Below are positions 23,160 through 33,049 of a stretch of DNA of 64,000 nt, piece by piece. The first letter of the stretch is position 1; every line of letters starts with the position of its first letter. The translations under genes were made by a program, and so were the position numbers. Below the pieces are notes generated by a model that saw only the letters and a program-made list of their open reading frames with translations, had not been told where the DNA came from and did no database searches. Source of the stretch: Bursaphelenchus xylophilus (taxonomy: Eukaryota; Nematoda; Chromadorea; Rhabditida; Aphelenchoididae); the NCBI GenBank assembly GCA_904066235.2, contig CAJFCV020000004.1, forward strand, positions 310,001-374,000, written 5' to 3'.

Positions 23160-23910
23160 TTGGTTTTTTTTTGAGGGAAAAATTACTTCTTTTTTATTCA
23201 AAAAATATCATTTTTTGGATGAAAAATATGATTTTTTGGATGAAAAATATGATTTTTTTGATGAAAAAATTGATTTTTTAGTGTAAATTTTGAATTTTTT
23301 GAGGGAAAAATTATTTCTTTTTTATTCGAAAAATATGATTTTTTCGATGAAAAAATTGATTTTTTTGATGAAAAAATTGATTTTTTAGAGGAAATTTTCA
23401 ATTTTGTGAGGGAAAAATTACTTCTTTTTCATTCGAAAAATATGATTTTTTGGATGAAAAATATGATTTTTTTGATGAAAAAAATTGATTTTTTAGTGTA
23501 AATTTTGAATTTTTTGAGGGAAAAATTATTTCTTTTTTATTCGAAAAATATGATTTTTGGATGAAAAATATGATTTTTTTTTGATGAAAAAATTGATTTT
23601 TTAGTGGAAATTTTGAATTTTTTGAGGGAATAATTACTTTTTTTTTATTCGAAAAATATGATTTTTTGGATGAAAAATATGATTTTTTTGATGAAAAAAT
23701 TGATTTTTTAGAGGAAATTTTCAATTTTGTGAGGGAAAAATTACTTCTTTTTCATTCGAAAAATATGATTTTTTGGATGAAAAATATAATTTTTTTGATG
23801 AAAAAATTGATTTTTTAGTGGAAATTTTGAATTTTTTGAGAAATTACTTCTTTTTTATTCGAAAAATATATGATTTTTTGGATGAAAAATTGATTTTCTA
23901 GTTGATTTAT
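23160..23910. repeat. A/T-rich minisatellite directly 3' of atic-1
   Basis: Units of GATTTTTTGGATGAAAAATA and TTGATGAAAAAATTGATTTT are grouped in a ~170-bp higher-order repeat with GAGGGAAAAATTACTTCTTT, four to five copies. The lysine/serine-rich open frames across it are repeat artefacts. Confidence 0.85.
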
Positions 23911-24450
23911 AGAAAAAAATTTGATTTCTGAAATTTTTTCATTTGAAAATTCTATTTTTTGGGGGAAAAAATAAATTACAGTATCTTTATTTAAAAAAAA
24001 AAAATATTTTTTGAAATTTCAAACTTTAATTTCCAAGCCCTAGGCATTAATTTCATATCAAGGGAATTTGATGATTAATAACGAGAAGAACGGAGAAGAA
24101 TTTATTCGATATAACATCGGGGCATAAAAAAGTATTTTTATTTGATTATTTTTTGGGCGATTTGAATGGTTACGCTAGGAGAAACAGCGGACAATATCTC
24201 TTTCAGTTTTGCGCGGAAAAATTTGATTTTTTGTGGAGGGGCTACCCTCTACAGGGTGGGCCACTCGAAACGGGTAAGTTGTTTCTTTGGATTTCTCCGC
24301 GGGCACTCCGCCGATTTTCCCGAAATTTAGATCTTTCTGAGACCCGCCATTTTTAACCGATTGAATTTCAAAAAAATATATTTTGAATTGACCTTTCTAT
24401 GTCTTCTCAAAGTTTCGACGAATTATTTATGAGCCGAAACCGCTAAAACT
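23911..24450. other. Intergenic, no gene seen
   Basis: A/T-rich, then a short mixed-composition stretch with a partial inner family A sequence (CGCGGAAAAATTTGATTTTTTG). Nothing supports a coding exon. Confidence 0.4.
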
Positions 24451-24451
24451 T

Positions 24452-24890
24452 ACAGGGGAAGTACTCCAAGTGCGACGCTCAGATTTTCTTTAAATTTTGC
24501 ACAGCGGTATGGACTAAATATCAATTCGCAAAAGTTTTAGCACGCGCTTTGCGGGCGCCGTCGAGATATCGAACGATTTTTGTCGCCGAGAGAGCACGCT
24601 AAACGTGGAGAGCGGTCAGAGAGAAGAGCGTTTTTTGGCCATAACTTTGGCAGTTTCGTGCGGAAAAATTTGATTTTTTGTAGCAACATTATCCTTTACG
24701 GTAGAAAAAGGCATGACAGTTTTCGTGCCGAAATTCGGCAAAAAGTCCTAAATTTTCGCCGACTTTCGATCTAAAAATCTCGGTTGTTTCTGCAAAGCGC
24801 GAGCCGGGATTCTCGCATATATTTTCAAAAAAATTAATCTATATTTGTGCCAAGTTTCATCAAAATCTGAGCGTCGCACTTGTACTACTT
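24452..24890 (+). mobile_element. Family A element, copy with eroded right end
   Basis: Starts ACAGGGGAAGTACTCCAAG. The internal sequence is very close to the 992-1444 copy. The right terminus is eroded to GCACTTGTACTACTTGC. Confidence 0.8.
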
Positions 24891-25186
24891 GCTATCTTGA
24901 TTTATATCCCCCAAAGCCTGTAAGCCCCTCATGTCCTTGCTCTTTATTATAAACAAACCTCGATAATTCCCCTGGAAATGACCGATGGTCGAAGGCTCGG
25001 AAGCGATTGCGAATGCGGAGCGGCCAAAAATACGTGCAAGAGGCGAGAACTTTAAAGCGATTTGTATAAGAAAACGAACAGAGGAAAAGTGCCAACGGAG
25101 CTGACTCAGAGCGACGCTCTTGCAGGCAGGGGGGAGTTCAAAGGTTGGGTGGGTAAAAAAACGTGGCTTGAGAGATCTTAAGTAGT

Positions 25187-25908
25187 CCTTGAAATGTAGT
25201 TCTGCAGTTTGTAGGGCATTTATATATTGCACATAGTGAGCTAAAATCTTTCGGAAATGATTTTTGGCTTATAAAAAAAACTTTTCTGTTACTTTTTTCT
25301 GTGTTCAAGTCACCTTACAGGGTCAGTTTACAGGGGAAGTACTCCAAGTGCGACGCTCAGATTTTGATGAAACTTGGCACAGATGTAAAATATTTTTTTC
25401 TAAAATTTATGCGAAAAGTCCTAGCTTGCACTTTGCAGAAACAACCGAGATTTTTAGATCGAAAGTCGGCCAAAATTTTGGACTTTTTGCCGAATTTCGG
25501 CTCGAAAAGTTTCATGCCCATTTCTACCGTAAAGGATAATGTTTCTACAAAAAATCAAAATTTTCCGCACAAAGCTGCCAAAGTTATGGCCAAAAAGCGT
25601 TTTTCTCTCTGACCGCTCTCCATGTTTAGCGTGCTCTCTCGGCGGCAAAAGTCGTTCGATATCTCGGCGGCACCCGTAAAGCGCGAGCTAAAACTTTCAG
25701 GAATTGATATTTAGTCCATACCCGACGTGTGTGCAAAATTTAAAGAAAATCTGAGCGTCGCACTTGCAGTACTTACCCTGTAAGGTCACTTGAACACAGA
25801 AAAAAGTAACAAAACAAGTTTTTTATAAGCCAAAAATCATTTCCGAAAGATTTTAGCTCACTATGTGCAATACAAATGCCCTACAGACTGCCAAACTACA
25901 TTTCAGGG
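25187..25908. mobile_element. Compound palindrome: family A element at the axis of longer unrelated arms
   Basis: A complete family A element occupies 25330-25781. Outside it the flanks continue as inverted repeats: CCTTGAAATGTAGTTCTGCA...TTGCACATAGTGAGC on the left matches the reverse of GCTCACTATGTGCAATAC...CTACATTTCAGGG on the right. The extra arms are about 130-145 bp each. A family A terminal fragment follows at 25,914-25,942. Confidence 0.75.
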
Positions 25909-26940
25909 ACTTCAGGCGTCGCACTTGGAGTACTTCCCCTGTTAACCAAATTTTTTTTGTCGTGAAACTCTTTCTTCTTCAAAAAGCATCCTCTTTTCTC
26001 GACTCCAACTTATCCCAAATATCCCATTCAATTGTTTTTTCCCCATTTTTCTTCAGTTCAAACCTTCCACTTACAGTGAAACGGGTCTTTTCCAAAAGAT
26101 CCTTTCGCCGAAAATGTGCCGAGACCCTCGTAATTCGTGCATAATTGAAAAATCCCCGCCGATTTTCGGAGGCGACCGCTCAAAGGCGTTTTGTTTATGA
26201 CCAGTGGCCACAAATATTGGCCGGCAAAATGGTCGGGGAGAGTTATTGAAGGAGAAGGGAGGGTTTTTAATTTTTGAAAAAAAAATTATTTTTGGATTTT
26301 TCAAAATCTGGCACGTCAAAATAAAATGATCGGCGTGTCTGTTGGGAGAATTTGAGACTTTACGGGGAAACGGGGGAGGAAATGGGGGCTTTGAAAATGC
26401 AGGAGAGCCATGGAAACACGGGGAGGCGGTTTTATTATGGTGATATATGCATCTGTCTGTCTGGAAAATAATGAACGCTGTGTCAATTGCGTCGCTAAAG
26501 TTAAAAATTTTTTTATGTTGTCGCGACACAATTCATTTTTTCTCGACACAAATGCAACTTCCGATGCAACAGAGTGCTCATTATTTTTCCGACAGACTGT
26601 CTAACCTTTCTCACAAAAAGCGGCAGATCTTGCCCGACCAGATTGCATTTTTTAAAGGTTTTAAATGCATAGTCTATGCATTTAAAATAGGCCGTGCATT
26701 CATCCCTGAAAGTCTCAGCTCACGCCTTGCAGGTCCCGCTGAAATATTCAACAATCTTTGCAGACAAGAGACCATGTGCAATGGGGAGATAGGGTCAAAG
26801 AAAAGGCATTTTTTTGCTTGAGACAAAAACTTTTTCGGACATTTTGTTTCACAAGCCTTAAAAAGCTGGATTCGAATGTACTGTTGGACTAGCCCTACCA
26901 GAGTTACCACAAATTTTATTTAGCACTTTATGTTTTACTG

Positions 26941-27391
26941 ACAGGGGAAGTGCTCCAAGTGCGACGTTCAGATTTTGATGAAACCTGGCACAAATTTAGA
27001 GTAATGTTTTCTAAGATATATGCGAGAATCCTAGCTCGTGCTTTGCAGAAACAACCGAGATTTTTACATCGAAAGTCGGCCAAAATTTAGGACTTTTTGC
27101 CGAATTTTAGCACGAAAAGTTTCATGCCTATTCCAACTGTAAAGGATAATGTTTCTACAAAAAATCAAATTTTTCCGCACGAAACTCCCAAAGTTATGGC
27201 CAAAAATCGGTTTTCTCTCTGACCGCTCTCCACGTTTAGCGTGCTCTCTCGGCGGCAAAAATCGTTCGATATCTCGGCGGCGCCCGCAAAGCGCGAGCTA
27301 AAACTTTCAGGAATTGATATCTAGTCCATACCCGACGTGAGTGGAAAATTTAAAGAAAATCTGAGCGTCGCACTTGGAGTACTTCCTCTGT
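26941..27391 (-). mobile_element. Family A element, copy
   Basis: Starts ACAGGGGAAGTGCTCCAAG and ends CTTGGAGTACTTCCTCTGT, complete and in reverse internal order. The preceding 25,943-26,940 is mixed unique sequence plus degraded repeat with no gene seen. Confidence 0.85.
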
Positions 27392-27837
27392 GAGTTGAGA
27401 TTTTTTCAGGAGTGAATACACGGCCTCCATAGACTGTATACCCAGTATTTTCCCGACAGACTGATCGTAGAGTCGCTGGGTAATTTTCGTGGTCTGCGAT
27501 GTGCAGAAACAGTCAGGACAGCCCACAAAAAGCTTATTGCACGGTGCAAGCAAAAAATTGCACAGTGCAAAGCGAAATTTTGTTTTTGCCCAGTGCGTAT
27601 CGCCGAAATCACGGCAGCGACCTTGCGAACGGACTAGAAACTTTTTGCAACAAAGTACCCCCAATTCTTCTCGAAGGTTCGCTGCGAACCCCCGCAAAAA
27701 TTTTCTTCCTGACTTTTTGCATTTTGATTTCATTGTTTTCTTGCGAGTCACCGATTTGGCGTAATTACTCGCTGTAAAAAACGACTTTTTGCGGAATCGC
27801 TTCACACCTCGCCTCGTCTTTCTTTCAATTTTTCACG

Positions 27838-28057
27838 TTCTCCACACAATTTCTCGAAGCTTCTTTTCTCTGATTGCCTCCGCAAAGTCACCGGTCCCTC
27901 GAGGGTGGGCTTCAGAATCTTTGGGGGGAATCTGAATGTTTTTCGTCGCGTCGCACGTAACCTGGGATCCGGCGGGCGCTGTGACCGGTTTGCTGGTACG
28001 ATTGAACTGTTTTCCGAATCTGCAATTGAGTGGTGTGCCCTGAGGGAGGAGGTTGGA
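27838..28057 (-). other. Possible orphan exon, unrecognised
   Basis: The minus strand reads from an acceptor-like CCTCCTCCCTCAG into an open GC-richer frame starting GTPLNCRFGKQFNRTSKPV and continuing with VTCDATKN and EAIREKKLREIVWRT before a stop. Just beyond, 27430-27805 minus is also open. Composition differs from the A/T-rich flanks. No signal peptide, start codon or family match was recognised, so this may be chance. Confidence 0.2.
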
Positions 28058-28079
28058 AAATGGGATTTTTGAAGAAATC

Positions 28080-28400
28080 AAAAAAAATAAAAAAATAGAG
28101 ATTTTTTAGCCGAAAAATATCGCAAAAATTATAAAAAGACTAAAAAAAATATTTTATGCCCTCAGGGAAAAAAGTTTAAAAATGAGATTTTTTGAGAAAA
28201 AATCTCAAATTTCATCTTAAAAATCGAATGAGATTTTTGGAAAAATCAAAAGAAAAGAATCAAAAAATAAAGAATTTTTAGCCGAAAAATATCGCAAAAA
28301 TTATAAAAAAACAAAAAAAAAATATTTTATGCGCTCAGGGAAAAAAGTTTAAAAATGAGATTTTTTGAGAAAAAATCTCAAATTTCATCTTAAAAATCGA
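28080..28400. repeat. Tandem duplication, ~180-bp unit
   Basis: Two units share AGCCGAAAAATATCGCAAAA, TATTTTATGCSCTCAGGG and TGAGATTTTTTGAGAAAAAA followed by TCTCAAATTTCATC. Non-coding. Confidence 0.7.
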
Positions 28401-28659
28401 AAAAATTTTATTTTTAGAACCTTTTCGAATCTTCAAACGCTACCAAAAATTGTAAAATGGTCTATATTTCGTTCCCTGAAAGTTTCAACTCTTTATGATC
28501 CTCATTATTTTCTCGACTCACAATTACATCGTTTTTCAAGAAAAGCGGTAGATCTCGCCCAACCTACATTTTCTTTTCTTCAGATTTTGAGTACAGTCTA
28601 TAAAGGCCATGTATTCATCGCTGAAAATTTTAACTGATGATTTGCAAAGCCCGCTGAGG

Positions 28660-28800
28660 TATTCAACGGTCTTTGAGAGACGAGAGACTATGGAAAGTGA
28701 GGAGAGACGGTCAGAGAAAAATTTTTCTCTGACCGCTCTCCTAATTTACCATAGTCTCTCGTCCGCAAAGATTGTTGATTATCTCGGCTGTGTTTGAAAA
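28660..28800. repeat. Short inverted repeat built from the CTCTC/GAGAG core
   Basis: GTCTTTGAGAGACGAGAGAC and AGGAGAGACGGTCAGAGAAA are followed by their inverse (CTGACCGCTCTCC, AGTCTCTCGTCCGCAAAG). This core is shared with the centre of family A. Confidence 0.6.
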
Positions 28801-29019
28801 GCAAGAGCTAACATTTTTAGGGAATCGTTTTCAGGCTATTTTCACTCAATTCCATTAATTAAAAAAAAATTCCGAATTTTTTTGTTCAAAAAATCCCATT
28901 ATTTTTTTTTCAATTTTTTCCAAAAATTTGACCTTATCTTTTCCAGGTTTCCCTTGTAAACAAATTAGCTGCAAAACGAATTCCGTTTTACACTCCAAAC
29001 CCACTTTTACTGACGTGGA

Positions 29020-29100
29020 ATTAGTCGAATGGTCTCGTATAAAAAGACGGCATTCCCCAAGTTCCGTCGATTTCTTTTTGTAAAAGGTTCAGAGCGAAAA
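29020..29100 (+). promoter_or_regulatory. TATA-like core promoter candidate
   Basis: TCGTATAAAAAGACGGC near 29035 is a good TATA-box context in otherwise unique sequence. No open frame follows before the tandem repeats, so its target is unknown. Confidence 0.25.
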
Positions 29101-29209
29101 ATTGGAAGGTTGGCGGGTGGTCAGTCGAGAATTTCTTTCGGAAATCTGTGAGAAGGGATTTTTTTGTTACTCCGACTTTTATAGATCAAGAGGATTTTGT
29201 CTTTGAGGG

Positions 29210-29990
29210 ATGAGCGGAAAAGTTGAGGGATATCTCAATGTAGATGGTGTAGATTTTGATGAAACTTGGGGCAAGTTTAGGCTACAAGTTTGTAAGGTAC
29301 ATGAGAGATTTTTAGCTTGCGCTTTGCAGAAACCATCGAGATTTGTAAGACGAATTTTATCGATCTTTAGAATAGTAAGGGGGGACCAAGGCAATTTTTT
29401 GAAGACAGATGTTGCCGCTTCGATTTTGATGAAACTTGGGGCAAATTTAGATCAGGATTTTCTAAGACTTATAGAAGATTCTTAGCTCGCGCTTTGCAGA
29501 GACCGTCGAGAATTTTAGGTCGAGGTTTTTTTAATTTTTTTGGATGGTGAGGGGGGACCAAGGCAATTTTTTGAAGACAGATGTTGCCGCTTCGATTTTG
29601 ATGAAACTTGGCTCACATTTAGATTTGGATTTTCTAGTAGACATGGGAGCTTCTTAGCTTGCACTTTGCAGAAACCACCGAGAATTGTAGGTCGAGGTTT
29701 TTTGAATTTTTTTTTGGATGGTGAGGGGGGACCAAGGCAATTTTTTTGAAAACTCAGATTTTGATAAAACTTGGCTTAAATTTAGATTACAAGTTTGTAA
29801 GAGACATGAGAGATTTTTAGCTCTCGCTTTGCAAAAACCATCGAGAATTTTAGGTCGAATTTTATCGATTTTTAGAATGGTAAGGGGGGACCAAGGCAAT
29901 TTTTTTGAAAGCTCAGATTTTGATGAAACCTGGTTCAAATCTAAAATATGTACGATGGTATTGCGAAAAGGACGTTCTTGTAACCTTCTC
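29210..29990 (+). repeat. Tandem repeat, ~170-bp unit, four to five copies
   Basis: Each unit carries GGTGAGGGGGGACCAAGGCA, GATTTTGATGAAACTTGG and TTTAGCTYGCGCTTTGCAGA. Single units recur at about 32,460-32,650, 35,590-36,060, 37,770 and 40,720-40,900, so this is a third dispersed family (C). Non-coding. Confidence 0.8.
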
Positions 29991-30345
29991 CAAGCTTTTC
30001 CTCTATAAAATCTTGGCCCATTTTGTAAAGCCATAGCAAAAATGTGAAACTTTTTTTGAGAATTTTGCCCCAAAAAATATCATCCTATTTCTACCGTAGA
30101 ATATAATTAGCCCACAAAAAAAATAATTTTTCTTTTTTTCTTCACGAAACTGGCAAAGGTATGGCCAAAAAGTTGGTTTCCCTCTGACCGCTCTCCATAT
30201 TTCGCATGCTCTCTCGTCGGAAAAGATCGTTGAATATCTCGGCTGCGCGTGCAAAGCGGGAGTTAAGATTTTCAGGTATTGAGCTATGATATACTAAGAT
30301 CATTTGTCTAAAATTTAAAGAAAATCCGAGAGTCTAGCGTTGAGA
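29990..30345. repeat. Degraded family A half-copy
   Basis: Contains TCTACCGTAGAATATAATT, TCTGACCGCTCTCC and GATCGTTGAATATCTCGGCT, as in the right half of family A; the termini are lost. Confidence 0.5.
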
Positions 30346-30399
30346 AATCTTCGTTTGATGAGGAACCCCTTTTTGACCCCTAAATTCTTTTTACACCGA

Positions 30400-30830
30400 T
30401 TTTACTGTAATTTTCCCACTATATTTACACTTTTCCCCCCGCTGATCTCAACCTTGACACTTGCTGTTGACATCGAACGCCCTTTCTATCATCAGCCCTT
30501 CGTTAACAGATAACCCAAATAAGGCTGGAGCGCGCCTTTTGCTGGGATGCGTGAAAATTCCGAAAAACATCCCCATTTTCAGCTTTTTTTCGATTTTTCG
30601 CTAACAATTGACGTGTCTAAATTCTCAGCAAAGGGTCTCGCTTCAGCGCCGTTTAAAAGGCCTGGGAATTGAGGAAATCGCGAACAAATGAGGTCTACAC
30701 TTCCCTCCTATACTTTCACTTTACCCTTTGCGCTGAGAGGCCTTCTGGAAGGGTTGAAAATTGAGGTTAACGGGGTTGATTTGGGTGGATGATTTATATC
30801 TCCTTGTAGGGGTAGGGAGAAGTTCACAAA
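30400..30830. promoter_or_regulatory. Unique mixed-composition stretch upstream of the P4H gene
   Basis: Non-repetitive. It holds a perfect CArg-box consensus CCAAATAAGG at 30515-30524 and a TATA-like CCGTTTAAAAGGCC near 30650. It lies 2.5 kb before the prolyl hydroxylase start. Regulatory function is inferred from position and composition only. Confidence 0.25.
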
Positions 30831-30907
30831 TCGAACGATTTTTGAACGCTTTTTAAGGACTTTCGCTTCAGATTTTCGGTAAATTTGGCCCGCGAATAGG
30901 TCTTAAG

Positions 30908-31120
30908 TAGGGGAACTGATCTAGTGGCAAAAAACGTACCATTTTGCATCCAGGAAGTATCAAAAATGTGGCAAAATACCTCATTTTTTGTAAAGAAAAA
31001 GGGCGCGCCCTTCAAGATAAAGTTTTTTCACTTGGTGAGGAAGGCATTTTGCCACATTTTTGATACTTCCCGGATGCAAAATGGTACGTTTTTTGCCACT
31101 GGATCAGGTCCCTCACTGTA
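30908..31120. mobile_element. Family B palindromic element
   Basis: Arms with TAGTGGCAAAAAACGTACC and GGTACGTTTTTTGCCACTGG; ends CTCACTGTA. TA at both ends fits a TA target duplication. A family A right half follows (about 31,140-31,495, ending GGAGTACTCCACTGTT). Confidence 0.8.
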
Positions 31121-32035
31121 GCAAGACGTGATGATATTCGCTCGCGCTATTCCGCTGCAGCCGAGATATTCAACAATCTTTGTGGCCGAGAGAGTATGCG
31201 AAATGCAGAGAGCAGTTAGAGAAAGGCACTTTTTGGCAATATCTTTGCTTGTTTCGTGTGGAAAATTTTGATTTTTTTGTGGAAGCTTTACATTCTATGG
31301 TAGAAATAGGCATGTTACTTTTCGTGCCGAAATTCGGCAAAAAATTGTCAGATTTTCACCAACTTTCGACCTAAAAATCTCGGTAATTTCTGCATAGCAC
31401 GTGCTAGAAACCTCAGACACGCCTCAGAAAAAATTATTCTAAATTTGTACCAAGTTTCATCAAGATCTGAGCGTCGCACTTGGAGTACTCCACTGTTAGC
31501 ATAGCTTTAGAAACAGCCCTAATTTACCGCACAAACCCGGTATAACAAAGTCTGTAATCTTCAGCCGATAACTCGCATATATCGGCATCTTTCGACCTAT
31601 AATCCCAAAACTGAGTCACACGCGTCAGCAGGAATTTTTCGCTTGTAATGTTTATTTGTACGTGTTTATATCCCACTTTTATTGCTGTTCTTGAATCTAT
31701 TTTTGATTTTTTCGCAATTTTTATGACGCAACGAGCGCTATTTGAATATGAAAGGCGTCAGAGATTTCTTATGTAATCGAATTTTGAAGCAATTTTTTCT
31801 TAAGGTCCAAATTTACAAAAATGATGACTCAAAATTGCCTGAGGGCATGATGGGGCAGAAAAGTTGGATACCAAAAAATACAGTCATTGAGGGTCTTGGG
31901 ACTGTAAATTTTGTAATTTTTGCTTCGTCACTTCTCTAGTTATGGGCAATAAAAGCCGACCAAGTCATTAATTCGTCTTGTTTTGCCACAAAAATCATTT
32001 TACGGTATCCCTACAGCTGGTAGCTCCGTTATACA

Positions 32036-32400
32036 TTGATTTTACCGGCGAAAAATGTCCAAGATCCCCGCCGTTTTCGTATAAAAATAATCTCACTGAA
32101 TCAGAGCGAAAGGCAGATCGAAGAAGGGCGGCTGGCGAAAGAAGCGAGATCCCCTCGTCTCTCCCATCTTTTGCACGTAGATCTTGGAGGAACGCGTCGT
32201 CGTATTCTCTTTCTCCCTTCCCCCCACCCTCCCCCCTCTTCCAGATTCGTTGTTGGGAACATAAAAGGAGGCTGGAATGTCGTGTAATTTCAATACGGGG
32301 AGCGGTCTCTCACCTGCGCTCGTTTGCGGTTATTAGTACTGGAAAGGACGGGGAAATACCGTAATCTGAGCGTGGAAAAACGCGTGAGGACCTTGGAAAT
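32036..32400 (+). promoter_or_regulatory. Probable promoter region of the P4H gene (CT-rich)
   Basis: Unique GC-richer stretch 0.65-1.0 kb before the ATG, containing a pyrimidine tract at about 32,208-32,245 (CTTTCTCCCTTCCCCCCACC and more). Short open frames on both strands lack splice context or homology. It is followed by a family C repeat and A/T-rich outron-like sequence up to the trans-splice-type acceptor. Confidence 0.4.
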
Positions 32401-33049
32401 TTGTCTGTTATGCAAGGAAGTGCTGCGCGAGGGTTTTGTTTTTGGAAAATTTTGATTTTGAAAAAAAAAAGTTTTTGGATGGTAAGGGGGGACCAAGGCA
32501 AAAATTTTTGACAAAAATTTTTTACTTTGGATTCTAATCACACTTGGTGCAAACAAAGACTACGATTTTCTAAGCAATATGTGAAAGTTTTAGTTCTCGG
32601 TTTGCCGAAATCATCGAGATTTTTGGGTCAAAAGTTGCTGAACTCATCCATTTTTGGGAAATTTTTTTATTTTCTTACCAAATCACGATGTAAAAGCAAT
32701 GAAAATTTTGTCAAACAACTAAATTTTACATTTTTTATCTTTTTTCAGTAACAATAATCAAACCGTCAAGATACGACCGAAAAAAATTTCTCTGACCGCT
32801 CTCCTCTCTTTCCACGGTCTCTCGTCTGCAATGATTGTTGAATATCTCGGCTTTTCTTGCAAAGCATATGCTAAAATTCTCAAAATTAAATGTGAAAGAC
32901 ATGACGATTTTTTAGGCAGGATTTCAAAAAAAAATTATTTTTATTATTCCTATTTTTTTTATTTTTTTTATTTTTTGTAATTTTTCCGCAATTTTTTTAC
33001 TTTTATTGATTCTCAAATTTGACCTCCCAATTTTTCATTTTTTTTGCAG

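Noticed and set aside
23198..23724. Lysine/serine/phenylalanine-rich minus-strand open frames
   Set aside because: Translation of the A/T-rich minisatellite downstream of atic-1.
24580..27258. Several similar small proteins ([20 protein letters not shown]) at 24580-24774, 25454-25648 and 27064-27258
   Set aside because: They are translations of the same inner segment of family A elements. Similarity reflects repeat copies, with no sign of codon selection.
30515..30524. CArG box as evidence of SRF control of the P4H gene
   Set aside because: A single 10-bp consensus match 2.5 kb upstream is expected by chance; it is noted only within the upstream-region entry.
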